NCBI GenBank assembly: GCA_903844785.1
Contig: CAIMVB010000321.1
Span: 1-6,772 of the forward strand
DNA: 6,772 nucleotides
Direction: 5' to 3'
Source: an uncultured Rhodospirillales bacterium
GTDB lineage: Bacteria > Pseudomonadota > Alphaproteobacteria > Acetobacterales > Acetobacteraceae
Positions within the stretch are counted from its first letter, which is position 1, and each line of letters starts with the position of its first letter. Positions 6,352-6,772 of this stretch are shown piece after piece. The notes under the pieces were generated by a model. It saw nothing but the letters and a program-made list of their open reading frames with translations. It had not been told where the DNA came from and did not search any database. A program made the translations under genes and the position numbers.

Positions 6352-6772
6352 TCAGCCGGCAGCTTCTTCCGCGGCCATTTCGGCAGCCAATTCCGCTTCC
6401 AGGCTTTCGGCTTCCGCCGCCTGGCCCACGGCTTCGCCACGCGCCTGCTTTTCCGCTTCTTCGCGGCTGCGCGCCACATTCACCGTGACGGGGATTTGCA
6501 CTTCCGGGTGGAGTTCCACCTGGACCGAGCTGACGCCAATGGCCTTGATGGGCTCACCCAGCAGAACCTGCTCACGCGCAACGGTCAGGCCAGCTTCGGT
6601 GCAAGCCACGGCGATGTCGCGCGAAACAACGGAGCCATAAAGGCTGCCGCTTTCACCCGCCTGGCGGATGATGATCACGGAAAGCCCGGCCACGCGTTCG
6701 GCCACACGTTCGGCTTCCCCACGGCGCTTGATGTTGTCCGCTTCAAGCTGGACGCGTTCGCGTTCGAAGCGC
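6352..6772 (-). CDS. rplI: Ribosomal protein bL9, C-terminal part (cut by window edge)
   Basis: The frame reads leftward from the window edge to a TGA at 6354-6352, showing 139 residues; the N-terminal rRNA-binding domain lies outside. The visible start ([20 protein letters not shown]) is the end of the long connecting helix. The C-terminal domain follows with the family signatures [26 protein letters not shown] and [17 protein letters not shown]. bL9 binds 23S rRNA near the base of the L1 stalk and helps keep the reading frame. After the domain, about 40 further residues are rich in Ala and Glu ([11 protein letters not shown] to AEEAAG). This kind of acidic tail is common in alphaproteobacterial bL9, which is longer than the roughly 150-residue E. 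coli protein. rplI usually ends an rpsF-rpsR-rplI operon, whose other members would lie to the right. A GC hairpin follows the stop. Confidence 0.95.
   Translation of the reverse strand, partial: RFERERVQLEADNIKRRGEAERVAERVAGLSVIIIRQAGESGSLYGSVVSRDIAVACTEAGLTVAREQVLLGEPIKAIGVSSVQVELHPEVQIPVTVNVARSREEAEKQARGEAVGQAAEAESLEAELAAEMAAEEAAG

Overview
The window is a GC-rich, densely coded bacterial chromosome segment. Codon use, gene types and the Ala/Glu-rich tail on ribosomal protein bL9 suggest an alphaproteobacterium. Acetobacteraceae or another Rhodospirillales relative is my best guess, but no marker in the window proves it. There are seven genes, two of them cut by the window edges. I see no mobile element, CRISPR array, tRNA or rRNA.

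Layout: (1) At the left edge, on the minus strand, lies the first 47 codons of a LysE/RhtB-type amino-acid exporter. (2) Divergent from it, on the plus strand, is a small zincin-like metallopeptidase (234-626). It is followed after 45 bp by a xanthine dehydrogenase pair: xdhA (672-2090, 2Fe-2S plus FAD subunit) and xdhB (2087-4375, molybdopterin subunit), joined by an ATGA overlap. (3) A bile-acid:sodium symporter-like (BASS) transporter runs the opposite way (5301-4372), and its stop codon interlocks with the xdhB stop. (4) A divergent 95-bp gap separates it from a plus-strand sterol desaturase/fatty acid hydroxylase-type membrane di-iron protein (5397-6188). (5) A 163-bp convergent gap holding four inverted repeats separates that gene from the C-terminal part of rplI (bL9), which enters from the right edge on the minus strand.

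Functionally, xdhA and xdhB together make a complete Mo-cofactor/2Fe-2S/FAD enzyme that should oxidise hypoxanthine and xanthine to urate. All eight cluster cysteines and the Glu/Arg/Glu active-site set are present. The usual maturation partner xdhC does not follow xdhB. The other genes show no clear pathway link to purine breakdown and look like ordinary neighbours.

I did not find a convincing new multi-gene system. The most checkable oddities are a dyad inside a possible leaderless promoter of the LysE-type gene, the interlocked stop codons of xdhB and the transporter, the separation of xdhAB from xdhC, and the run of stem-loops between the desaturase and rplI.
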